DNA of 64,000 nucleotides from a virus, in IMG/VR virus record IMGVR_UViG_3300032829_000002, positions 1 to 64,000 of that record. One strand, given 5' to 3'. The translations under genes and the position numbers were made by a program. Within the stretch, counting starts at the first letter, position 1. Every line of letters begins with the position of its first letter. Below the pieces are notes generated by a model that was not told the origin of the DNA, searched no databases, and saw nothing but the letters and a program-made list of their open reading frames with translations. Positions 50,701 to 57,006 of the stretch are shown in pieces.

Positions 50701-51107
50701 AGGGGCTTCGTCGTCGCGCGGTGGAGACGCTGGTCAAGTCGATGAGCAACCTCACCAAGGTCCAGGACCCTGGTGACCACCCGCACGTTCTCCGCGGCGA
50801 GTTCTACCCGACGTCGATGATCCGCAAGATCAACGACACGGAGCTCAAAGGCAAGCAGCCGATCTTGCACGAACCGGTTCTTCAGGGAGTAGACATGCTC
50901 CCGCTGTCGCTGCAAGAAGACTGGATGGCCAAGCTTCAGCACCAGCGGTTGCGCAACACGTTGATGGAAGCGGCCTCGATGGGGCTGGCTTCGCACATCC
51001 ACGGAGCTCACCCGATTCCAGGTGTTGCGTACGGCGCCGAGTTCGGCTTGGCTACTTCCACCAAGGCGCATGGAAAGACGCCTGCGGTCGCGCCGCACCA
51101 TTACTAG
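44721..51107 (+). CDS. Fused RNA polymerase beta-beta' subunit (single chain)
   Basis: A 2,128-residue protein with both catalytic subunits of a multisubunit RNA polymerase. The beta half has PINTPEGEKTG near 385, GYNFEDG near 634, GDKLAGRYGNKG near 772, LLNPSGVPGRMNIGQ near 805 and the GGQSLGALGLYAM C-terminal region near 935. The beta' half begins about residue 1030 (GGLFDEKVTGG); it has RSTIVPEPALGL near 1297, the catalytic NADFDGD at 1408-1414 (three Asp for Mg2+) and the trigger-loop region GTNVGVMAAQAVGE near 1827 then LTLKSFHTGG near 1848. The N-terminal beta' zinc-finger cysteines are missing. It transcribes phage DNA. No alpha, omega or sigma gene is seen here; partners may be elsewhere or from the host. 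Its place among virion genes suggests a virion-packaged polymerase, as inferred for other large phages. Confidence 0.95.
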   Translation: MAYLNPDEAFEDLRSHVVDTVKTHFPIRGRTLSLHLDNIDVEDNLRSNDIRSQHQAKIDGKTWAVPVYATMSLRDNDTNKVIDQKRVRLMELPRPTERYSYIVDGQEYQVDNQWQLKPGVYVRRQDNGELNAKFNVVSRSSFDIIFDPASKQFTVKYKKAKLPIYPLLKTIGVSDDDLEKSWGKEIFSANKNAKRTAGTLEQFYKTTTGKPATSRKEVEELLFHTMQESRLLPEVTERTLGQRFDHVTGDALHLATKKLLKVQAGAPEDDRDSLTFKNLRTVGDYAQDALRRVARPITQKVQRQLNSQRVSGIRDVVKFDVFNEPIRQFFTGAAVSRAASQINPLEMASSAMQTTIMGPGGIKTERSVNNEAKMINPSHIGFLDPINTPEGEKTGVTLRLPLGVKKIGNEARIPLYNMKTGRIEDIGPDTFAVSRVALPDQVEWKDGKPHATSGRVKMVGKGNKIEEGKLQEADYVLRHSSQLFNLTSNLIPFLGNNSGGRAGMASRHMEQAISLVNREAPLVQVSSGVAAEGIDTFERVLGHQTSQRSPVDGTVKKLLKDGVIVTDKNGVDHEVQTYHYYPLNDAKSVLHSTPTVSVGQHVKTGQVLADTNFSKGGALALGTNLRVSYVPFKGYNFEDGVVISQAAADKLSSLHLHKHSLDKIDNVVFDPKQFNQQHPGVFNSKQFDKLDDKGVVRVGQKVHPGDPLIVAMRPFEVKDRTGLAAMRKHVLGHHTDSSVRWDSEFEGEVVGVHRGPDKITVHVRTTEPMQVGDKLAGRYGNKGIVTMILPNHEMPHDKSGKPVDVLLNPSGVPGRMNIGQMLETAAAKIAEKTGKPYVVKNFDAKTPDYLEKVKSDLKQHGISDTEELFDPITKKSLGKALTGPQYMLKLVHQVEKKLSVRSGMNLPGMPGSEGYDMNLQPSSGGHAGGQSLGALGLYAMLAHGARANIREMQTWKSEGTDPQSNEAKRWPSQHIDVWKAIQEGTALPPPKPTFAFHKFTEMLKGAGINIEKHGSNLVLSPLTDKHILSMSGGELKDAGKLVRAKADKTGELKPMPGGLFDEKVTGGHGGTKWSHIKLAEPVPNPVFENAIKSLTGLTQKNFDGVVSGELGVHPTTFKIVSAKDGVAGGAGIKMLLDRIEVPGELQRARRELRTASASKLDSSLKRVKYLEALHQLDLKPSEAYILHNLPILPPVIRPLTVMQDGNVKYEDVNGLYAQFAQVNDKLKDPVLQANLTDKRKQKLRDDYYDGIKALVGVGSLNRERKERGLLEQIKGSQPKEGFFQKTLITRRQDLTMRSTIVPEPALGLDEVGVPKDAALTLFRPFVVRQLVLQGLAKNPLEAQKLLSDVHKGKDDPTVWHALEHVMSERPVLLKRDPALHKYSVQAFKPRLVHGSAIQIHPLVTGGYNADFDGDTMAMFVPISSEAVREAEKMFPSNNIFNEASGKVMYQPTLESALGLYKLSLVGNETKHLFSSPAEVADALRRGVVSYTDVVTMKGKKTTPGRVLLASALPEAMQQKMLTDFSFKIDKKGLDSLLTDVGNNHRHEFGRIVNDIKDIGNGASFGLIKTDLVKDKWLPIGTHSLSLDDVTPDKAARGRVLGEAQKKVDAIHAMNISEAEKERRSVDAWIKASDDMKKAHTDTMSAHPSNLFLMQAAGVKPSWDQYKQMVLAPMILKDSADRFIPTPVTKSYAEGLDLAGYWTQLHGARRGAVMKVQEVQEPGAISKLLMNTSMNMMVEGHDCGTHNGVSLSIGEKDVHDRYLAQDFKAGNLHIPRNTLLTPDLVAQIRAADKNARVVVRSPLKCEMPKGLCQMDVGPSVNGALHPLGTNVGVMAAQAVGERAVQLTLKSFHTGGVQEAGGGSKILNQFARFEQLTKLPRKIPNAATVAMTSGKIERIEKDPTGVKIWVNGQPHHVGRDAGGMPLHEDLPHADRTAKSYVGWQPPEVGLHVDAGQVLSDPNRTYVNPHDLYRATKSIEKVQNHLAASIYDLYKDEGLRRRAVETLVKSMSNLTKVQDPGDHPHVLRGEFYPTSMIRKINDTELKGKQPILHEPVLQGVDMLPLSLQEDWMAKLQHQRLRNTLMEAASMGLASHIHGAHPIPGVAYGAEFGLATSTKAHGKTPAVAPHHY

Positions 51108-51110
51108 CTC

Positions 51111-52436
51111 ATGGCGAAACGGTTTCGAACTACGCTGCACCACCGCGCGGGGAACGACCCCGCGGAGATCGTGCATGGTCGTGTTCTGAACGTGAACATG
51201 GTGAACTGGACGGTCGACGTCATCACGCAGTTCGACCGCAAGTACTACTTGGACGTGCAGGTTGCGGCGGCGTACCTCCATTACAACAACGGCGAGGGCA
51301 TCTACGTCATGCCTGAAGTCGGTGCCGTGGTCATGCTTTGCCTGCCGAGTGACAGCTCTCCCCCCTACGTTCAGTCGTTCGTCGCGCCGATGGAGACGGC
51401 CAACGCGACCGCGAAGATGAACGACCCGAATCAGTCCATCGTGACGACGCAGCAGGGAAGCCAAACGGCGAACCCAGACAACGTCGACGATCAAGACGCT
51501 CCTGCGGGTACGCGGTCGCGCGGTGGGACGGTTCCCTATCCGAACGTCGACGCACGCTTCGACGCAGGTCGACCGCCTGCGAAGCCCGGCGACATCTTTC
51601 TGCGAACGCGCGATGGCAACTTCATCACGTTGCATCGAGGCGGCGTGATCGAGATCGGCGCGACGGAAATTGCGAAGCGCATCTACATTCCGATCGGCAA
51701 CAAGATTCTCGATCTCTCTGGTGCCTACGAACACCAGAACGTCGGCGGTTCTGTCTCGTGGGGGATTCAAGAAGGTCCTTCAGTGCAGAATCCGCCCGCA
51801 CAGGAGATGCAGACGTACCGTCTCTACGCCAACGACAAGTACGCCGATCTTCGAATCGCGAAGGGCAAGATCTTCAATCCGGTGGGCGAAGATGCAGGCT
51901 CGAGCGGAGCGGATGCGCAGAGCAACCTTGGGTTCGATCCGATCATCGTCTACGAAGTCACGCTCGCGCAGCAGGGCTTCAAGACCGTGAGCGGAGACGT
52001 CGTCAACGGCGGCGTCGTCAAGCAGGTCTCTCTGCGCTTCTACTTCGACAAGGCTGGCAACGTCTTCCTCCGATCGAAGGGCAGCGCGTACTTCGAGTTC
52101 GGAAAGAAGGTGAAGGTCAGCATCGGAGACTCGTTCGACTTCAGCGCGAAGACGATCTCCATGACCGCGACGGATGGCGCAACGATCAACGGCGGCCCCT
52201 CGACGGAGATCAAGGGGGACATCGTTCGTCTGCAACAGGGCACGACGCCTGTCGCACGACAAGGCGACGCGATTCAAGGAGGCGTCGGACTTGGCATGCC
52301 GCCGCTGGGCGCCCCTTGTATCCTTCAAATCACGGCCGGTCCGATTCAGCCTGGTGTTCCTCTCGCGGGCTTCATCACGATCCCGACGGGAGTACAAGGC
52401 AGCATCATCAGTGGGAACCCGAATTTGCTAGGCTGA
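51111..52436 (+). CDS. Baseplate/tail-spike-like protein (gp5/gpV-like)
   Basis: A 441-residue protein starting three bases after the polymerase stop. The N-terminal 90 residues have an OB-like strand pattern (HGRVLNVNMVNWTVDVITQF, GEGIYVMPEVGAVVMLCLPSD) like the OB domain of phage baseplate hub proteins. A Gln/Asn/Thr-rich linker follows, then strands (GDIFLRTRDGNFITLHRGGVIEIGATEIAKRI) and a C-terminal beta-helix-like region (ATDGATINGGPSTEIKGDIVRLQQGTTP). It is consistent with a central tail spike or hub. No lysozyme domain is seen. Confidence 0.6.
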   Translation: MAKRFRTTLHHRAGNDPAEIVHGRVLNVNMVNWTVDVITQFDRKYYLDVQVAAAYLHYNNGEGIYVMPEVGAVVMLCLPSDSSPPYVQSFVAPMETANATAKMNDPNQSIVTTQQGSQTANPDNVDDQDAPAGTRSRGGTVPYPNVDARFDAGRPPAKPGDIFLRTRDGNFITLHRGGVIEIGATEIAKRIYIPIGNKILDLSGAYEHQNVGGSVSWGIQEGPSVQNPPAQEMQTYRLYANDKYADLRIAKGKIFNPVGEDAGSSGADAQSNLGFDPIIVYEVTLAQQGFKTVSGDVVNGGVVKQVSLRFYFDKAGNVFLRSKGSAYFEFGKKVKVSIGDSFDFSAKTISMTATDGATINGGPSTEIKGDIVRLQQGTTPVARQGDAIQGGVGLGMPPLGAPCILQITAGPIQPGVPLAGFITIPTGVQGSIISGNPNLLG

Positions 52437-52532
52437 TTTTTTTCAGGGTGGAGCCTTCGGCACAATCCTCGGCTACTTCAGGCTGCCGTCCAGGTCTTGA
52501 TGCGTTCTCCTGTGGTAATCTGGCAAAACTAA
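52437..52532. other. Short intergenic region
   Basis: These 96 bases begin with a T7 run right after the stop at 52436, but lack a GC-rich stem before it, so termination is doubtful. A TTGATG and a TGGTAATCT are present but 13 bases apart, too close for a standard promoter. There is no SD before the next ATG. Nothing further is recognised. Confidence 0.3.
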
Positions 52533-53147
52533 ATGTCGGCTTTCCAAAAGACCGTCGGGCCAGTCCCCCTAGGCTCCATCAACGTTGGAGCCGCTGCGTC
52601 AGCGACAGCCCTCGCGCCACTACTCGCGCAGCTCAACTTGATGCTCACCGACCCGTTCGGTATCGGTGCGCTCAAGGCAGACTTCGTCGGACAGTTCAAG
52701 GCGCAGGTGAACTTCTCCGTTCAGTTCGCTGACCCAATCGCGTTGCTCAAAGCAACGATCTCCAGCGCTCTTTCGATCGTGGCAAGCCTGTCCGCGTCTC
52801 TTGCTCTTGGACTTCCTCCGCTGAGCATTCAGATCTCTGCGTCTCTCGGACTCGCTGCTGCGCTGTCCGTGAAGATCGGTGGCATCAATGCACTCATCGA
52901 CTTGACGCTTGGCGTTCGTTTGGCGGGAGTGAACTTCCTCGCGCAGCTCAACGCTGCTATTGGAGCGGGGCCTGTCGTCGGGTACGGCTGGAGCGGCATC
53001 TCGTTGGCTACGTTGCAGGGCGAGCTCGCGAGTTACAACTTCGGCGCCGACGGCTTCCTTCCCTTCGATACGGTCTCGGGTGTTATGCTTTTGACCAAGG
53101 ACCCTGGCGCCTTCACGGGCATGCAGTTTCTGTTCGTCACCGTTTGA
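52533..53147 (+). CDS. Hydrophobic virion protein (Ala/Leu-rich)
   Basis: A 204-residue protein, very rich in Ala, Leu, Gly and Ser, with repeating amphipathic or hydrophobic segments (LLAQLNLMLTDPFGIGAL, ISSALSIVASLSASLALGLPPLSIQ, LAAALSVKIGGINALIDLTL). It could be a coiled virion component or a membrane-active tail protein. There are no cysteines or catalytic motifs. It follows the baseplate-like gene and precedes a large virion protein, so a tail or baseplate role is most likely. The start has no SD. Confidence 0.5.
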   Translation: MSAFQKTVGPVPLGSINVGAAASATALAPLLAQLNLMLTDPFGIGALKADFVGQFKAQVNFSVQFADPIALLKATISSALSIVASLSASLALGLPPLSIQISASLGLAAALSVKIGGINALIDLTLGVRLAGVNFLAQLNAAIGAGPVVGYGWSGISLATLQGELASYNFGADGFLPFDTVSGVMLLTKDPGAFTGMQFLFVTV

Positions 53148-53158
53148 CGGAGAGCCTC

Positions 53159-55402
53159 ATGGAGCTGTTTCTCGACTCTCGAATCGATTTCCAGAAGACC
53201 GCCACCGCGGAGGTAATGCTTCCCGAAGACCCCGCGGAGTGGCCGACGGAGATTCTTCAGGAGCTCTACAAGCAGGTACCGTACGTCGCGGATTTCATGC
53301 CGGACGTCGTCATGGACCGCGTCGACGCAGAGCAGCGCTTCGGCTTCGGTCACATCGAAGTGAGCAACAAGACCGAGATCCAAGGCGAGCAGGGATCTCC
53401 GATGATGCAGGCGGCGGGCGTTCGCAACGTTCGCATTCCGATCATCATCAAGGAGGGCAAGCTCCAGCCCTTCGACGTTCTCATCACCGAGCAGTCGAAG
53501 ATGCTGCCGCTCACCGAGCGTCGTCTTCGCCAGTCGCTCTTCCGCCCGCAGCTCTTCGACGTGACGAGCCGCACGCCGGGCGACCAGTCGATGATCTCCC
53601 AGCTCTACCCGCCGTACCGTCAGAACTACGGCTTCGGTGGCGGCGGCGCGGTGATGACCGCCGGCATGGGCAAAGAGGGAGCTGCCAAGGAGAAGTGCGG
53701 CGGCATGAAGACCGCGGCGGAGAAGACGGCGCTCAACCCGAGTACCATCGGTTCGTACCTGAAGCAGCAGAAAGCCCCGCAGGCGCTCGCTCGTGCCTCG
53801 AAGTCGATGATGGGGCGCGGCGCTCAGCTCGTTCAGGAAGGCGGAGCCGCGGCTGCGAAGGGACAGAAGTACCTGACGGGAGCCAACATCGCTGCCCAGC
53901 GCGCGACGTCGGTGATGCCGAAAGCGGCTTCGATTCTTGCGACCATCCTGCCCACCATCAACGAGCAGGATTTCAACCGGTTCCTCTCGGAGGTCACCGA
54001 GCCGCGTACCAAAGCTGCGTTCGCGCTGAACAAGACTGCAACGCAAGCCGCGATCTCCGTTCTCGCCGGGTACGTGCCGCAAGATCTGAAGGCGCGTGGG
54101 GAGAAGCTGGCGGCAGCCATCCATCCCTCAGCGGTGCAGATCTCCAGAGCGAGCGGCGGTGGGTACACCATCAAGACGGCGAGTCACAAGATGTGGCAGC
54201 CCACGGAGCGCGCACTCGATCGCGGACAAGTCGTCGAGCTCGTTGGTCTCGACGGTGCCATGCTCATCGACAAGCACGGCTCGATCACCATGGCGGACGA
54301 GGCTGCCATCGGTTCTGACGCGCCGGAGGCCGATCGCCCGGAGCTCGTCAAGGACTACGGCATCTACCGGGTGCAGACCGACGACGGCAAGCAGCTCGTG
54401 GGCTTCTGCTTCCCGAACCTGCTCGATCTCGACGGCATGCCTCTGCCGATGACCCTCTTCACCAACGGCTCGCACTCGGTCGTGCAGGGGGAGATCGCAG
54501 GTATCCGCGTCGCCGACGGTGCCAGCCTGATGGAAGGCCGTCCTCGTGGGCACGGCGTGTTCTACCAGGTCTTGCCGAATGGTGCGGCGCAGGCGACGGT
54601 GCCTCTCACGATCACCACGAGCGTCACCTCGCCTGAAGAAGGCGCGGAGCTCATGGCCGAGACGATGGATGGTCGCCAGGTGGCGATCGTCGTCCAGCCT
54701 GGAGTGCAGCGCATCACGATGGCCGACGAAGATCACGTCGTCGTTCCGGACAGCTTCCGCTGGCTTCCTCTCGAGCAGACCGAGGCGGTGTCCTTGGCTG
54801 AGCATCCCGAGCAGTTCAGCAAAGAAGCGCACGCGTCCGCAGTGGGCAGTGTGTGGGTGCGCGCGGGCGGCAGCAACGTCTTCGACATCTCGGGCGCGCC
54901 CGTCGAGAAGATCGCTTCGGACGAACGCAGCTTCATCGACATCGATCAAGTCATGTTCGTGCTGAGCGGCCTCGGCGTCGACCCGCAGTACGCCATTCAG
55001 AAGGTCGGTGAGGCGATTCAATTCCAAGAGCCGATCGAGGTCAGCGTGAGCCGCGTCCTCGAACCGGCGGAGGAAGTGAAGGCCGCGATGTTGAAGAAGG
55101 CGCACGACGTTCTTCAGAAGCTGCCGAATCTTCGCCAGAACCTGGTGAAGGAAGCCGCGAGCATTCCGGACCCGGCAGCCGTCGACAACGTTCTCAGCCT
55201 CGGGTTCATCAACCCAGAGAACATGATGACCTTCGTCACCTATCTGCCGCAGCTCGACGAGACGCAGAACAAGCTCTGCGAGCTCTTGATCGCGGCGCGT
55301 TTGGGCATGCGTGAGTTGCCCGCGAACGCTCTCGAGCGCGCGATCCGCGGTCTCGAGAACACCATCGAGGGCCTCAACGTCGTGGCCTTCAACAAAGAGT
55401 AA
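53159..55402 (+). CDS. Large virion protein with repeated KTA motifs
   Basis: A 747-residue protein starting at the ATG at 53159 with GGAGA six bases upstream, in preference to a TTG at 53144. It carries FQKTA near residue 12, MKTAAEKTA near 182, NKTATQ near 288 and IKTASHK near 340. The first 170 residues are globular, a helical segment follows near 190-300, and the C-terminal half is strand-rich with VPLTITTSVTSPEEGAEL. No enzyme motif. It is likely a large structural or internal head/ejection protein. It is followed by TAATG overlap. Confidence 0.6.
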   Translation: MELFLDSRIDFQKTATAEVMLPEDPAEWPTEILQELYKQVPYVADFMPDVVMDRVDAEQRFGFGHIEVSNKTEIQGEQGSPMMQAAGVRNVRIPIIIKEGKLQPFDVLITEQSKMLPLTERRLRQSLFRPQLFDVTSRTPGDQSMISQLYPPYRQNYGFGGGGAVMTAGMGKEGAAKEKCGGMKTAAEKTALNPSTIGSYLKQQKAPQALARASKSMMGRGAQLVQEGGAAAAKGQKYLTGANIAAQRATSVMPKAASILATILPTINEQDFNRFLSEVTEPRTKAAFALNKTATQAAISVLAGYVPQDLKARGEKLAAAIHPSAVQISRASGGGYTIKTASHKMWQPTERALDRGQVVELVGLDGAMLIDKHGSITMADEAAIGSDAPEADRPELVKDYGIYRVQTDDGKQLVGFCFPNLLDLDGMPLPMTLFTNGSHSVVQGEIAGIRVADGASLMEGRPRGHGVFYQVLPNGAAQATVPLTITTSVTSPEEGAELMAETMDGRQVAIVVQPGVQRITMADEDHVVVPDSFRWLPLEQTEAVSLAEHPEQFSKEAHASAVGSVWVRAGGSNVFDISGAPVEKIASDERSFIDIDQVMFVLSGLGVDPQYAIQKVGEAIQFQEPIEVSVSRVLEPAEEVKAAMLKKAHDVLQKLPNLRQNLVKEAASIPDPAAVDNVLSLGFINPENMMTFVTYLPQLDETQNKLCELLIAARLGMRELPANALERAIRGLENTIEGLNVVAFNKE

Positions 55403-56340
55403 TGATCCGACACAGCCCTTGCGAGCGGTACATCCGCTACCTGCTCCTCGACAACCCCGAACGAGACAACGCCGAGATCCGCGGAATCCTCGAAGCTCAA
55501 GGGCTCGACTGCCTCGGCGACGCGTACCTGAATGGCCTCCGTCAGCAGTTCAATGCACTGCCGGACGGGTTCAACCCGAGGAGCAGGCGGCACTGCGACT
55601 CGTTCAACTTGGTACGAGATGCAGGCGTCCTCGAGCTCTTCCAAGGAGATCCTCGAGAGATGGCCCCGATGTACTCCATCCTCGATAACGCGCGCGCCAA
55701 GGAGTTCATCGAGGTAGCGCTCATCTTCGAAGCGCCTGCGAACGCCATCGCAGATCAGCTTCGACGCTACTACTACGTTCCCGACGCGACGCCCGCGGCG
55801 GTCGAGCGGTACCGCTGGTTCTACTGGGACGTGCGGCTCGTCGACACGACGGAGCTCCGCGGCATCATCAAGCTTCGCTACCTGCGCGCCAAGGAGAGCA
55901 GCAACAAAGAGATCGAGTTGCAGGGCAAGGCGTTGAGCTCGAGTCTTTACAGCGACCCGCGTTGGATTGCTGCCAACACGCCGCGCTCGCACTTCTCTGC
56001 GTTGCTTGGGCAGATCTCCTTGGGCATGATGCCTGCCAATATCGACATCAGCACCGCGATGTCGTACTCGCGCGCGATGATGATTCTCCGTGTCTACGAG
56101 GAATCCATCTCGCGCGTTCCGGATGCGGACCGTCGCGCGCTCAACTGGACGCACAGCATCAAGATGCTCGGTGAGCTCAACGAGCAGAAAGAGCGTCCGG
56201 AGGACAGCCTGCGAGCGCAGCTCGAGGCGATCACTCTTCGCACCGACACGCAGAAGATGCCGTACGTCTTGGCAGTCAGCAACGGAGAGCATACGGTGGA
56301 TCTTGCGTCTGTCGTGACGGAGAAAGATCCCCATGAATGA
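55402..56340 (+). CDS. Hypothetical protein two genes upstream of the terminase
   Basis: A 312-residue protein, mostly helical, starting by TAATG overlap. It has conserved-looking blocks: RYIRYLLLDNPERDNAEIRG, RRYYYVPDATPAAVERYRWFYWDVRLVD and RSHFSALLGQISLG. A helix-rich, moderately basic composition near the terminase large subunit invites a terminase small-subunit role, but there is no recognisable HTH and other structural roles are equally possible. It overlaps the next gene by eight bases. Confidence 0.5.
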   Translation: MIRHSPCERYIRYLLLDNPERDNAEIRGILEAQGLDCLGDAYLNGLRQQFNALPDGFNPRSRRHCDSFNLVRDAGVLELFQGDPREMAPMYSILDNARAKEFIEVALIFEAPANAIADQLRRYYYVPDATPAAVERYRWFYWDVRLVDTTELRGIIKLRYLRAKESSNKEIELQGKALSSSLYSDPRWIAANTPRSHFSALLGQISLGMMPANIDISTAMSYSRAMMILRVYEESISRVPDADRRALNWTHSIKMLGELNEQKERPEDSLRAQLEAITLRTDTQKMPYVLAVSNGEHTVDLASVVTEKDPHE

Positions 56341-56761
56341 ATCCTACGAAGTGCAGGGAAATGACGTCCCGGACGTCATCTCGAAAGAACCGCAGCTCGG
56401 CATCGCGCCTCCGAACTTCGTGCGTATCGAGAAGTACTCGAGCTTCGTCGCCGAGGTTGCAATCATCGACGACGACTTCGTGTTCCACTTCTTTCTTCCG
56501 AAGAGCGGCGTCGCGGACTACGTCGGCTATTGGGAGGGGTCCTTCCCGGAGTGCCTGGACGAAGTCGCGCGCAACTACTTCAAGGTCAGCTACCCGCGGC
56601 TGAAGGCAGCTCACATCAAGGAGCTCGGCATCGACTCTTGGTGGATGCGTGCCTACGGCTTCGCAGGGAACACGCTCAACCCGGAAGGCTTCGTCGAGAA
56701 GTTCTACGAGAAGCTTCACGAATCCTTGTCGGATGCCTTGCGCAACCTGAAGCGAACGTAG
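56333..56761 (+). CDS. Hypothetical protein
   Basis: A 142-residue protein starting inside the end of the previous gene. It has strands SSFVAEVAIIDDDFVFHFFLPKSG, an aromatic-rich helix (YWEGSFPECLDEVARNYFKVSYPRLKAA), and a C-terminal helix ending LHESLSDALRNLKRT. No motif recognised. The end overlaps an antisense small gene by 46 bases. Confidence 0.5.
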   Translation: MNESYEVQGNDVPDVISKEPQLGIAPPNFVRIEKYSSFVAEVAIIDDDFVFHFFLPKSGVADYVGYWEGSFPECLDEVARNYFKVSYPRLKAAHIKELGIDSWWMRAYGFAGNTLNPEGFVEKFYEKLHESLSDALRNLKRT

Positions 56762-57006
56762 GCGCGCTTCAGACTGATGTTTTTGACGCACCACCCAGAC
56801 TCCTTCGCGTACTCGCGCAGGTAGGTGCGAAGAGCGTCTCGGGCGGGCTTCGGAATGGAATCCGTCAACCCTACCGTGACCCGAAGTTCTTGATCTTCGG
56901 TGTCGACAAGAACATCCTGACGAAATCCCCCTCCGGCTCTTCCCAAGGAGCCGAGCACGTTCTGCAAGAGCGTGTACGGGTCGTCAGTCTTCTGCGGAGG
57001 AAACAT
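56716..57006 (-). CDS. Antisense small protein between two plus-strand genes
   Basis: A 96-residue minus-strand frame in the 244-base gap before the terminase gene. Its codon usage looks like the neighbours, and its sequence has convincing strands and a helix: QDVLVDTEDQELRVTVGL, PKPARDALRTYLREYAKESG, then CVKNISLKRAYVRFRLRK. Its ATG overlaps the terminase TTG start region, and its end overlaps the previous plus-strand gene by 46 bases. There is no SD. It may be a real small gene, perhaps with a modulating or antisense effect on terminase expression. Confidence 0.5.
   Translation of the reverse strand: MFPPQKTDDPYTLLQNVLGSLGRAGGGFRQDVLVDTEDQELRVTVGLTDSIPKPARDALRTYLREYAKESGWCVKNISLKRAYVRFRLRKASDKDS

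Noticed and set aside
44721-51107. YonO- or crAss-type single-chain polymerase
   Set aside because: Canonical motifs of both cellular beta and beta' are present in order over full subunit lengths, unlike the strongly diverged single-chain enzymes.
56762-57005. Non-coding gap before the terminase gene
   Set aside because: A minus-strand frame with normal codon usage and a plausible fold covers it, so it is listed as a gene with moderate confidence instead.
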